A DNA stretch of 6,442 bases, taken from assembly GCA_030620935.1 (NCBI GenBank), contig JAUXIP010000127.1, positions 1-6,442 of the forward strand. Direction: 5' to 3'. This document shows positions 1 through 5,659 of this stretch, in pieces (within the stretch, counting starts at the first letter, position 1; each line of letters starts with the position of its first letter). Made by a program: the position numbers and the translations under genes. The notes under the pieces are model-generated. The model did no database searches. It saw only the letters and a program-made list of their open reading frames with translations, and had not been told where the DNA came from. The stretch comes from Deltaproteobacteria bacterium (GTDB lineage: Bacteria > Desulfobacterota_B > Binatia > UBA9968).

Positions 1-33
1 CGCTCAACCTTTTAGATTGAAAATGTATGTTCC

Positions 34-97
34 GTGACAAGAAACGCAGCAGAGTAACCCGTGGAGGAGAGACATCAGCCGTCAGTTTGTTGTCACA
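34..97 (+). promoter_or_regulatory. Possible regulatory site, copy A of a motif set shared with 5481-5524
   Basis: Three elements occur in order: GTGACAAGAAAC (34-45), GAGACAT (69-75) and GTCACA (92-97). The same order, with 11 of 12 matches in the first element, occurs at 5481-5524 ahead of the glycosyltransferase gene. The outer elements are inverted with respect to each other (GTGACAA / TTGTCAC, 7 bp). Both copies lie in non-coding DNA about 160-180 bp before a start codon. A shared regulator site is an inference. Spacing between elements differs between copies, which weakens it. Confidence 0.25.
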
Positions 98-181
98 AAT
101 TTTTTATCGTTAGTGGTTTAACGAGCTCACTGAAATACAGGCATTAGATGGCTGAGGTTTAGGCTATATCAGTTATCGAAC

Positions 182-189
182 GGAGGAGG
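182..189 (+). promoter_or_regulatory. Strong ribosome binding site for the export lipoprotein
   Basis: GGAGGAGG lies just before ATG 192, with its first GGAGG (182-186) ending 5 bases upstream. It supports ATG 192 as the start and predicts efficient translation of the first gene of the operon. Confidence 0.8.
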
Positions 190-191
190 TT

Positions 192-956
192 ATGGGCACA
201 GAAAATTTAGGCCAGTTATTCCCGATTGGACGTTTCACCGGTCTAGTCTGGTTTTGTCTTCTAGTTTTGGGATGTGGTAACCCGGTTGCCCACATCCCTG
301 AGTTCGACAAAAACGAGCTAAGCGGGATCAGGCCTTTTTATGGTCCCTCCGCTGACTCCCTCTACCGGCTGGTTCCTTACGATGTCATAGCTGTCAGATT
401 CCCTTATCATGCTGAACAGGATCCGAAAGCTGCCATAACAGTCCGCCCTGATGGCAATATCACCTTGGAAGGGATCGGGGAAATCCAAGCCGTCGGTCTC
501 ACGCCTGACCAACTTGCCAAGCTCATCGCCGAGAAGAACTCAGGCCGAATGAAGGACCCGGAGGTTACAGTAACGATTACTCAGTATGCGCCGAAAAAGG
601 TGTATGTCGGTGGAGAAGTAAGATCTCCGGGAGTCGTCACCATCCAAGACAATATGACTCCTTTGCAAGCTATATTTGACCGGGGAGGATTTACCAAGAC
701 AGCACAGGTTGATAGCGTCATTTTGATTCGCGATGCAGGCTCGGAAAATCCAAAAATCGGCCGGATCAACATTCACGACGCAATGGAAGGCGGTGTTCCC
801 GAGCAGCTAGCCCTTCTTCCCAATGATGTTCTTTACGTTCCGATGACGAGTATTGGCCGGGCCGACCTCTGGGTTAGGCAACACATCAAAGACTTGATTC
901 CGTCACAGTTTTTGAGACCTGCTATTCCTCCAACTGGTTTGATCTTTGGTAATTAA
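192..956 (+). CDS. Outer-membrane polysaccharide export (OPX, Wza-like) lipoprotein
   Basis: This 254-residue protein is predicted to form, as an oligomer, the outer-membrane/periplasmic conduit through which the polymer leaves the cell. Residues 15-28 are a hydrophobic signal ending in a lipobox (V25-L26-G27-C28), so the mature protein should start at lipidated Cys28. Residues about 56-130 match the Poly_export (PES) domain, with the sequence YRLVPYDVIAV, then ITVRPDGNITLEGIGEI, then DPEVTVTI. Residues about 136-190 match one SLBB domain (KKVYVGGEVRSPGVV, then TPLQAIFDRGGF). The segment around 222-241 (ADLWVRQHIKDLIP) resembles the C-terminal amphipathic helix of OPX proteins. It is shorter than E. 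coli Wza (about 379 residues) because it has one SLBB domain. The Wzz-like partner follows after 60 bp. The family assignment is firm; the polymer exported is unknown. Confidence 0.93.
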   Translation: MGTENLGQLFPIGRFTGLVWFCLLVLGCGNPVAHIPEFDKNELSGIRPFYGPSADSLYRLVPYDVIAVRFPYHAEQDPKAAITVRPDGNITLEGIGEIQAVGLTPDQLAKLIAEKNSGRMKDPEVTVTITQYAPKKVYVGGEVRSPGVVTIQDNMTPLQAIFDRGGFTKTAQVDSVILIRDAGSENPKIGRINIHDAMEGGVPEQLALLPNDVLYVPMTSIGRADLWVRQHIKDLIPSQFLRPAIPPTGLIFGN

Positions 957-972
957 GAAAGAGCTGCATCAG

Positions 973-987
973 TCGTCCTTTGGGCGA
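973..987 (+). repeat. Short hairpin in the gap between the first two genes
   Basis: TCGTCC (973-978) pairs with GGGCGA (982-987) across a TTT loop, with one G-U pair in RNA. No T-run follows, so it is not a standard terminator. It could affect message stability or be chance. Confidence 0.2.
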
Positions 988-1016
988 TAGGATACAACTG
1001 CGGAAAGGAAAAATGT

Positions 1017-2507
1017 ATGGAACCTTTGGAGATTAGCGGTGCTGACATCCCGCTTCTAGAGCCGCCTCATAGAGACAATGATGCGGCGCGTCGGATTCTT
1101 TATGTACTCTTTAGACGTAAGGGCCTTATCTTCTCGGCGTTTTTGATTTTATTTTTGTCGATACTCATTCCCGTGCTATTGACCCCAAGAGACTATGTTG
1201 CGACCTCTAAGGTGATGATCAAGCCTAGTCGAGCCTATCTGAATCTATCTCCCGCTAGCAGCGGGCAGTTGAGAATCAATCCCTCGCCCGAAACGCTCAA
1301 CTCCGAGATTCAGATCATTCGAAGCCGCGCGGTTATGGAGCGTGTTATCAGAGAATTGCCTTTCCCGAATGGAAACCAGGGCACCGCTCAAGCTGCAAAG
1401 AACGAGATTGATATCAGAAGAGCGGGCTTGAGACTACGGGGAAAGACAAAGGTGACGCCTATACGAGCAACAAACCTCCTTAAAATCAGCCTTGAAAGTC
1501 CCGACCCCCAAGGGGCAGTAAACGTGGTCAATAAGGTTGCGGACTATTACCTGGATCAGCACCTCAAGGTGCATAAGACTCCGGGCGTGGAAGAATTCTA
1601 CGACGAACAGGAACGGGAGCTTCGACTTGGATTGACGGAAACGGAAACGACCCTTGAAGAGTTCCAGAAGAGAGAGGGAGTGATAGACGTAGAAAAGGAA
1701 CTTTCCTCCACTCTGCGGAGACTAGCCAATGCTGAGACGAATCTACAGGAAACCGAATCCTCTCTTCGGGAAACCACCGAAAAGGTGCATATTCTAAAGG
1801 CTCAGGTTAAGGAACAGCGCGAGAATGTGCGAGCGGGAAGGACCACGCCCAACAACCCTGTGATTGCCAAGATCCGAGACAGATTAGTCCAGCTCGAATT
1901 GGAGAGGGATAGCCTTCTTCAAAGATACACCGAAAAGAACCGCATGGTCACGGATAGAGAAAAAGAAATTGCTGAGCTAAAGGATAGGTTGAAAACAGAA
2001 CTGCAGAATGTAATGGGAGGGAAGGCCGTTAGTCTAAGCGGTATTCACGATGGATTGTTGCGGTCCTTTCTGGCAGCCAGGGCGAACCTCAAGGCATTCG
2101 AGGCACGAAGAGATAGCCTTTCTGGGGCGGTCGCGGAGCTGTCATCACAAGCGGTTGAGTTGAGAAAGAAAAGTTACGTCTCAGACCGTTTGCAGCAAGA
2201 GGTTGAAGCTAAAAAGGCTGCGCTTGCGCTCTACAGACGAAAGGGCGAAGAGGCTAGGATATCCGAGGCGATGGATGAGCGAAGACTTGGCAGCGTGTCT
2301 ATTTTTGAGAAAGCTGCGCTCCCCCTTCCTCGCGGGGGCCACGATCCAATGACCATTAGTTTCATAGCTTTCATCATCTGCCTGGGTATTGCAGTGGGAC
2401 TTGCCTTTGCGATCGAATTCTTCAACACAGCCGTGCGAAACGAGTTCGATGTGGAAGAAGACATCGGACTTCCGGTTTTGGCAACCATCCAGAACTACAG
2501 GGTCTGA
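1017..2507 (+). CDS. Wzz/GumC-type polysaccharide chain-length determinant, inner membrane
   Basis: This 496-residue polysaccharide co-polymerase should sit in the inner membrane, regulate polymer length and contact the OPX channel across the periplasm. The order is: a cytoplasmic N-terminus with RRKG just before a first membrane helix at about 36-55; a Wzz-type domain to about 120 (DYVATSKVMIKPS, then PETLNSEIQIIRSRAVMERVI); a long charged, coiled-coil-prone region at about 190-425; a Pro-rich stretch (ALPLPRGGHDP, about 434-444); a second helix at about 446-466; and a short cytoplasmic tail ending DIGLPVLATIQNYRV. The tail position and wording are typical of the GumC/GNVR class. No kinase domain is fused; the CpsD-like partner is encoded two genes downstream. 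Start: AAAGGAA (1004-1010) precedes ATG 1017; the ATG at 1013 is out of frame and stops after seven codons. Confidence 0.93.
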   Translation: MEPLEISGADIPLLEPPHRDNDAARRILYVLFRRKGLIFSAFLILFLSILIPVLLTPRDYVATSKVMIKPSRAYLNLSPASSGQLRINPSPETLNSEIQIIRSRAVMERVIRELPFPNGNQGTAQAAKNEIDIRRAGLRLRGKTKVTPIRATNLLKISLESPDPQGAVNVVNKVADYYLDQHLKVHKTPGVEEFYDEQERELRLGLTETETTLEEFQKREGVIDVEKELSSTLRRLANAETNLQETESSLRETTEKVHILKAQVKEQRENVRAGRTTPNNPVIAKIRDRLVQLELERDSLLQRYTEKNRMVTDREKEIAELKDRLKTELQNVMGGKAVSLSGIHDGLLRSFLAARANLKAFEARRDSLSGAVAELSSQAVELRKKSYVSDRLQQEVEAKKAALALYRRKGEEARISEAMDERRLGSVSIFEKAALPLPRGGHDPMTISFIAFIICLGIAVGLAFAIEFFNTAVRNEFDVEEDIGLPVLATIQNYRV

Positions 2508-2522
2508 TCAGACAACCCCGCC

Positions 2523-4541
2523 ATGTATAATAAACATTTTGGCTTTCGTGAGAAGCCGTTTAACGTCACCCCTAATCCTCGTCTCTTCTACACGAACCCC
2601 GTTTATCAAGAGGCCTATGCCGCCCTTCTCTACGGGATTCGGGAACGGAAAGGGTTTGTCGTATTGACCGGCGAGGTTGGGACCGGCAAAACTACCCTTC
2701 TTAGAAGGTTGATGGAAAACCTGGAGGCGACCGTACGGTTTGTGTTTGTTTACAACACCTCCATGACTTTTGATGAGATCTTGAGTTATGCCTGTGATGA
2801 GCTCGGCTTGACTGTCAAGGAAGATGGGCGGCTCCGAAAGATCCAAGCACTTAGTGAATTTCTGATCGATCAGTTGAAGAAAGGGGGAACAGGTGTTCTC
2901 CTGATCGACGAAGCTCAGAATTTAGGAGACGAGACCTTAGAAAATCTCCGATTGCTTTCGAACCTGGAGACCAAGAGAGAAAAGCTTCTCCAAATCGTGT
3001 TGGTCGGCCAGCCCGAGCTTGAAAGCAAGCTCGATCAACCCCAACTCCGTCAGATTAAGCAACGCGTTGCCGTTCGCTATAAGCTCGGTCATCTCCAAGA
3101 GCGAGAGATAGGTCCCTTTATCGACTGCCGGCTTCGCGCCGTCGGGTTTCAACGGCCCTCTCTGTTCTCCCCAGATGCTCTTCAACAGATTGCCTTGTAT
3201 TCAAAAGGCGTTCCCCGCCTGATCAACAATATCTGCGACAACGCTTTGCTGATCGCGTATGCCAAAGCGGCCAAAAAAGTCTCCGGAGAAATGATTAAGG
3301 AAGTGGCGCGCGATCTACACTTGGAGTCCGGAGCTCAAAAAGCAGACTTGGAAGTTCCGCAAAAAGTTCCGATACAGGCTCAAAAAATGGCAGTGCCGAC
3401 TCCCAGAGTGGCAGTGCCGACTCCCAGAGTGGAAGCGCCGACTCCCAGAGTGGAAGCTGCGACTCCAAAAGTCATAAGATCCAGGGAGGAGGCCCTCCGT
3501 ATCATAAGAGGGAAGCCTCAGGAAGCAGCAGGAGAGCAGTTCCCAAACCAAAGGCCGGAAACGGCCGGAGTAAAGTCTATCGACGCGACTGTCCGGGCAT
3601 GGACGGAGAAGGTCCTGCAAGGGTTGGATGACCTTGGATCGAGTTCCTCGGCTCGATTTGCAGTCGGGGTTTTCCTCGCAGTTTTACTTCTTGCCGGTGT
3701 TGCATCGGCGACCTTGAACAATAAAGATCGTATGCGGAGTTTTAGCCTCCAAGCCGAAAAACTGCTCAGCCTTGTTGGAGAACGTTTCGGGATGCTGAAA
3801 GACAACCTTGGCGAGTTGTTTGTGGCTATGACCTCCGGCGAAGATAAGCCCGAGAAGGTAGAAGCCTCCCTCGTAGCCGAGCCGACTGCCATGCCTGACA
3901 AGAAACCCTATGTTGAAGTTATGAGAGCACCTGATGAAACCGTAGCCCAAAATGATAGGACCGAACCGGTCTTTAGGCCAATCACCCCAGAGATCCTCCC
4001 CCCTGAAACAAAATTATCAACGTCTTTCCCCACCTCGTCTCCACCTACTAATTGGACAGAATATCCTGTCACCGTTAAGCAGGGTTCCACGATCCGGCAA
4101 ATTGCGGCTCATTTCTACGGACCCGAAAACCTTCTCCTGGGTATGGGTCTCATCAAGGAATTCAATCCTCATATCAATGATCTTAACTGGGTTTCTGCCG
4201 GGGAGGGTCTCCGGATTCCTCCTCTCTCGAGGGAGACCTTGGTGCGGAGGCAAGAGGACGGGTCATACCGTCTGATCGTAGGGTCGTTTGGTAGCATCAT
4301 GCAGGCGGTTGACTTTGCCCAGGCGATACGGAACAAAGGTTTCCTGATAATGATCGTGCCGCAAAGGGTTTCGGACAATCTTTTGTTACATCGGGTAGAA
4401 ATTGGCGGGTTGGAGAATCTCGAAGCGGTCAATCGGGCATGGGCTACTGCTGGCGCAGATCATTGGTTTGACTCATCCGACAAGACATTCCCCGGCGAAA
4501 AGTTGAACAATCAAAATTTAAGCAGCCGTAAAGATCGTTAA
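2523..4541 (+). CDS. ExeA-like AAA ATPase with transmembrane, LysM-like and SPOR domains
   Basis: This 672-residue protein starts with an ExeA/GspA-type AAA ATPase (about 1-275): the conserved opening FGFREKPFNVTPNPR, an intact Walker A GEVGTGKT (50-57), Walker B VLLIDE (125-130), LRLLSNLET (142-150), VLVGQPEL, and a sensor-2-like GVPRLIN. A linker follows with four heptads of the A-V-P-T-P-R-V type (289-316), then one membrane helix (about 379-396), an acidic Pro-rich periplasmic spacer, a LysM-like domain (about 514-570: VKQGSTIRQIAAHFYG, then FNPHINDLNWVSAGEGLRIP) and a SPOR domain (about 582-645: YRLIVGSFGS to LHRVEIGGL). ExeA of type II secretion uses ATP hydrolysis and peptidoglycan binding to help a secretin cross the wall. 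LysM and SPOR bind peptidoglycan, SPOR preferring denuded glycan strands. A matching role for polysaccharide export is inferred. It begins 15 bp after the Wzz-like gene with no clear Shine-Dalgarno, so translational coupling is likely. Confidence 0.9.
   Translation: MYNKHFGFREKPFNVTPNPRLFYTNPVYQEAYAALLYGIRERKGFVVLTGEVGTGKTTLLRRLMENLEATVRFVFVYNTSMTFDEILSYACDELGLTVKEDGRLRKIQALSEFLIDQLKKGGTGVLLIDEAQNLGDETLENLRLLSNLETKREKLLQIVLVGQPELESKLDQPQLRQIKQRVAVRYKLGHLQEREIGPFIDCRLRAVGFQRPSLFSPDALQQIALYSKGVPRLINNICDNALLIAYAKAAKKVSGEMIKEVARDLHLESGAQKADLEVPQKVPIQAQKMAVPTPRVAVPTPRVEAPTPRVEAATPKVIRSREEALRIIRGKPQEAAGEQFPNQRPETAGVKSIDATVRAWTEKVLQGLDDLGSSSSARFAVGVFLAVLLLAGVASATLNNKDRMRSFSLQAEKLLSLVGERFGMLKDNLGELFVAMTSGEDKPEKVEASLVAEPTAMPDKKPYVEVMRAPDETVAQNDRTEPVFRPITPEILPPETKLSTSFPTSSPPTNWTEYPVTVKQGSTIRQIAAHFYGPENLLLGMGLIKEFNPHINDLNWVSAGEGLRIPPLSRETLVRRQEDGSYRLIVGSFGSIMQAVDFAQAIRNKGFLIMIVPQRVSDNLLLHRVEIGGLENLEAVNRAWATAGADHWFDSSDKTFPGEKLNNQNLSSRKDR
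3388..3471 (+). repeat. Four tandem 21-bp units, in frame, in the ATPase linker
   Basis: Units lie at 3388-3408, 3409-3429, 3430-3450 and 3451-3471. The first two are identical over 21 bases, the third differs at two bases and the fourth is more diverged. Each encodes seven residues of the type x-A-V-P-T-P-R (residues 289-316), a Pro- and Arg-rich flexible spacer between the ATPase and the membrane helix. Identity of adjacent copies suggests recent duplication by slippage, and copy-number change would keep the reading frame. Confidence 0.9.
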
Positions 4542-4592
4542 GTGGCTGTAGGCTCCGCGGCTAACGAAAGAGCGGAGAGAAGGAAGAAATTT

Positions 4593-4600
4593 AGGGAGGA
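4593..4600 (+). promoter_or_regulatory. Ribosome binding site that sets the start of the CpsD-like gene at GTG 4605
   Basis: AGGGAGGA stands 4 bases before GTG 4605, an ideal Shine-Dalgarno spacing. The frame is also open from a GTG at 4542, directly after the previous stop. That start would need a ribosome site within the previous gene, where none is visible, and it would add 21 residues that precede the family's usual opening. Confidence 0.8.
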
Positions 4601-4604
4601 AAAC

Positions 4605-5369
4605 GTGAGTAAGATCTATGAAGCCTTGATCAAGGCGGAAAACGAATTGGGGGCAGAACCATCCAAGTTCAAGCCTGTTACCATAAAACTGCTCAAAGAC
4701 AAAAGACGCCCTCCGAAGATTGACTTTGACCTGGCGCCGTATGTCGAAGAACAGTACCAAAAACTTCGACGCAACATTCTGCCAGGCCCTAAGCACTCTC
4801 CTGTCAAAGTCGTCATGGTTGCGGCCACAGACCATAATGAAGGGGGGACCACAACTGCTTCTATCCTCGCATCCACTCTTGCCAAGTCTAAAGACTGCAA
4901 GATTCTATTGATAGATGCGAATTGTCGAACTCCTGCCCTAGACGGTGTTTTCGACGGGCAAAAAGAGGTCGAAGGACTTTCGGATCTGGTGCTATCTGAC
5001 GTTTCCTCGCCGGACCAATGCATTTACCAGACGAATCTCGCCAATCTCTTCGTCCTGCCCGGCGGGAGACCAGTTTCCTCTCCCTCCTATATCTTTGATG
5101 GAGAGTCCATGGATAAACTTTTAACCACGCTCCGGGAACGTTTCGATTTTGTGATTTTTGACGCTTCACCCCTCGATGCCTACTCTGAATCTTTCTTCCT
5201 CGCCTCCAAGGTGGATGGAGTCGTATTGGTGGTGGAAGTAGAGCGCACAAAAAAGGAAATGGTCCGGAGGATTAAGAAGGAATTAGAGTGGGCCGGTGTC
5301 AATATCCTTGGAGTTGTCCTAAACAAGAAAAAGAAATATATTCCCGCCTTCATCGAACGATTTCTATAG
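4605..5369 (+). CDS. CpsD/CapB-like (BY-kinase family) P-loop protein with a degenerate Walker A
   Basis: This 254-residue cytoplasmic protein opens MSKIYEALIKAE, as do separate CpsD/EpsG-type partners of Wzz/GumC proteins. Such proteins normally bind ATP, autophosphorylate on a C-terminal tyrosine cluster and control polymerisation. Landmarks: an oligomerisation-like motif E49-QYQKLR55 with Gln52 where the first Arg is expected; a Walker A region at 74-83 reading ATDHNEGGTT, where GxGK[ST]T is usual, so the lysine position is Gly81; Walker A' LLIDANCRTP (101-110), which keeps Asp104 but has Asn106 for the second Asp; and Walker B FVIFDASP (182-189). The tail NKKKKYIPAFIERFL has a single Tyr (245), not a cluster. 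Loss of key ATP-binding residues argues against ordinary kinase activity, though some relatives in export loci also deviate at this lysine. It may act as a scaffold or regulator on the Wzz-like tail. The fold assignment is firm; activity is doubtful. Confidence 0.88.
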   Translation: MSKIYEALIKAENELGAEPSKFKPVTIKLLKDKRRPPKIDFDLAPYVEEQYQKLRRNILPGPKHSPVKVVMVAATDHNEGGTTTASILASTLAKSKDCKILLIDANCRTPALDGVFDGQKEVEGLSDLVLSDVSSPDQCIYQTNLANLFVLPGGRPVSSPSYIFDGESMDKLLTTLRERFDFVIFDASPLDAYSESFFLASKVDGVVLVVEVERTKKEMVRRIKKELEWAGVNILGVVLNKKKKYIPAFIERFL

Positions 5370-5433
5370 GATCTCCTCTCTTGTATCACTTGTTTTCGTC
5401 CTGAAACCGATAAGACCAGAGCAAGCAGGTAGA

Positions 5434-5468
5434 GTCCTGGGGAAAGATTTTTGTCCCCTTTCTAGGAC
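5434..5468 (+). terminator. Interrupted inverted repeat, possible weak terminator
   Basis: GTCCT (5434-5438) pairs with AGGAC (5464-5468), and directly inside it GGGGA (5439-5443) pairs with TCCCC (5454-5458). The loop is 10 bases, with a five-base bulge TTTCT on the 3' arm. It starts 65 bp after the stop of the CpsD-like gene. No T-run follows the 3' arm, so a standard intrinsic terminator is not shown. It could instead be a message-end stabiliser or a regulatory hairpin. Confidence 0.3.
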
Positions 5469-5480
5469 GGAGCCTGTCGA

Positions 5481-5524
5481 GTGACACGAAACAGAATATT
5501 GAGACATGTCTCCCATTAGTCACA
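5481..5524 (+). promoter_or_regulatory. Possible regulatory site, copy B of the motif set at 34-97
   Basis: GTGACACGAAAC (5481-5492), GAGACAT (5501-5507) and GTCACA (5519-5524) repeat, in the same order, the elements ahead of the export lipoprotein gene. The outer pair GTGAC/GTCAC is again inverted. The element begins 179 bp before GTG 5660. If both sites bind one regulator, the glycosyltransferase and the export genes would be co-controlled from separate promoters. Confidence 0.25.
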
Positions 5525-5549
5525 GTTGCTATCCTAACATTAACTGGGC

Positions 5550-5567
5550 TGACGGCTATTTCCGTCA
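5550..5567 (+). repeat. Perfect 6-bp stem with 6-base loop upstream of the glycosyltransferase
   Basis: TGACGG (5550-5555) and CCGTCA (5562-5567) flank CTATTT. No T-run follows, so termination is unlikely. It lies 92 bp before the proposed start and could fold in the 5' leader of that message or be an operator half-site pair. A chance origin is also possible. Confidence 0.3.
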
Positions 5568-5659
5568 AGCTCTAGAAAGTACAGTAAAACACGCCGCTCC
5601 AAAACCCAAAATGGTTTCCCGCTACTTCTAAACATTCGACTTTAGGGATACCTTATCCA

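Larger units (their letters stand above)
1..191 (+). other. Non-coding leader upstream of the export operon
   Basis: No open reading frame of credible length or recognisable product covers this stretch, and the forward frame from base 1 is broken by stops at 13-15, 55-57 and 145-147. It includes an AT-rich run at about 97-109, an inverted pair GTGACAA (34-40) / TTGTCAC (90-96), and a strong Shine-Dalgarno at its end. I could not assign a convincing sigma-70 or sigma-54 promoter. TATATC at 165-170 is a possible -10 element but has no good -35 partner. The stretch probably contains the operon promoter and 5' untranslated leader, which is an inference from position. Confidence 0.6.
5370..5659 (+). 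other. Non-coding gap between the CpsD-like gene and the glycosyltransferase
   Basis: These 290 bases contain no recognisable gene. Visible structure is an interrupted inverted repeat (5434-5468), a short hairpin (5550-5567), a second copy of the leader motif set (5481-5524), and a 41-codon frame (5506-5631) without supporting features. The gap is much longer than the 15-63 bp gaps between the first four genes, so it may separate two transcription units. I found no good promoter: TACAGT at 5580-5585 is a weak -10 candidate lacking a -35 partner. Confidence 0.6.

Noticed and set aside
2502..2513. Perfect 12-bp palindrome GTCTGATCAGAC over the stop of the Wzz-like gene
   Set aside because: About one or two 12-bp palindromes are expected by chance in a window of this size, and nothing else at the site suggests an operator.
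3388..3471. Tandem repeat read as a CRISPR or transposon repeat
   Set aside because: The units are contiguous with no spacers, stay in frame and encode a heptad linker inside a clear coding gene.
3315..3620. Reverse-strand open frame with repeated His-Ser-Gly-Ser-Arg units
   Set aside because: It is the antisense reflection of the 21-bp repeats in the ATPase gene. No ribosome site or recognisable domain was seen.
4542..4604. GTG 4542 as the start of the CpsD-like gene, directly after the ATPase stop
   Set aside because: GTG 4605 has an ideal AGGGAGGA site and gives the family's usual opening MSKIYEAL. The extra 21 residues are charged and unlike the family, and no ribosome site precedes 4542.
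4588..5369. Exosortase (XrtA)/PEP-CTERM system assignment for the whole locus
   Set aside because: The gene set resembles such loci, but no exosortase, PEP-CTERM protein or other diagnostic gene lies in the window, so it is kept as a possibility only.
5439..5455. Sigma-54-like -24/-12 pattern (GG, then TTG)
   Set aside because: The -12 GC is missing and most of the -24 consensus does not match. Candidates in the 1-191 leader also fail on spacing or bases.
5501..5512. Perfect 12-bp palindrome GAGACATGTCTC
   Set aside because: Expected by chance at this length as above. It overlaps the shared motif element GAGACAT, but the copy at 69-75 is not palindromic.
5506..5631. Small open frame of 41 codons (starts MSPISHSCYPN) before the glycosyltransferase
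   Set aside because: No good ribosome site, no recognisable signal or domain, and it runs through the hairpin at 5550-5567. A leader peptide cannot be excluded, but nothing supports it.
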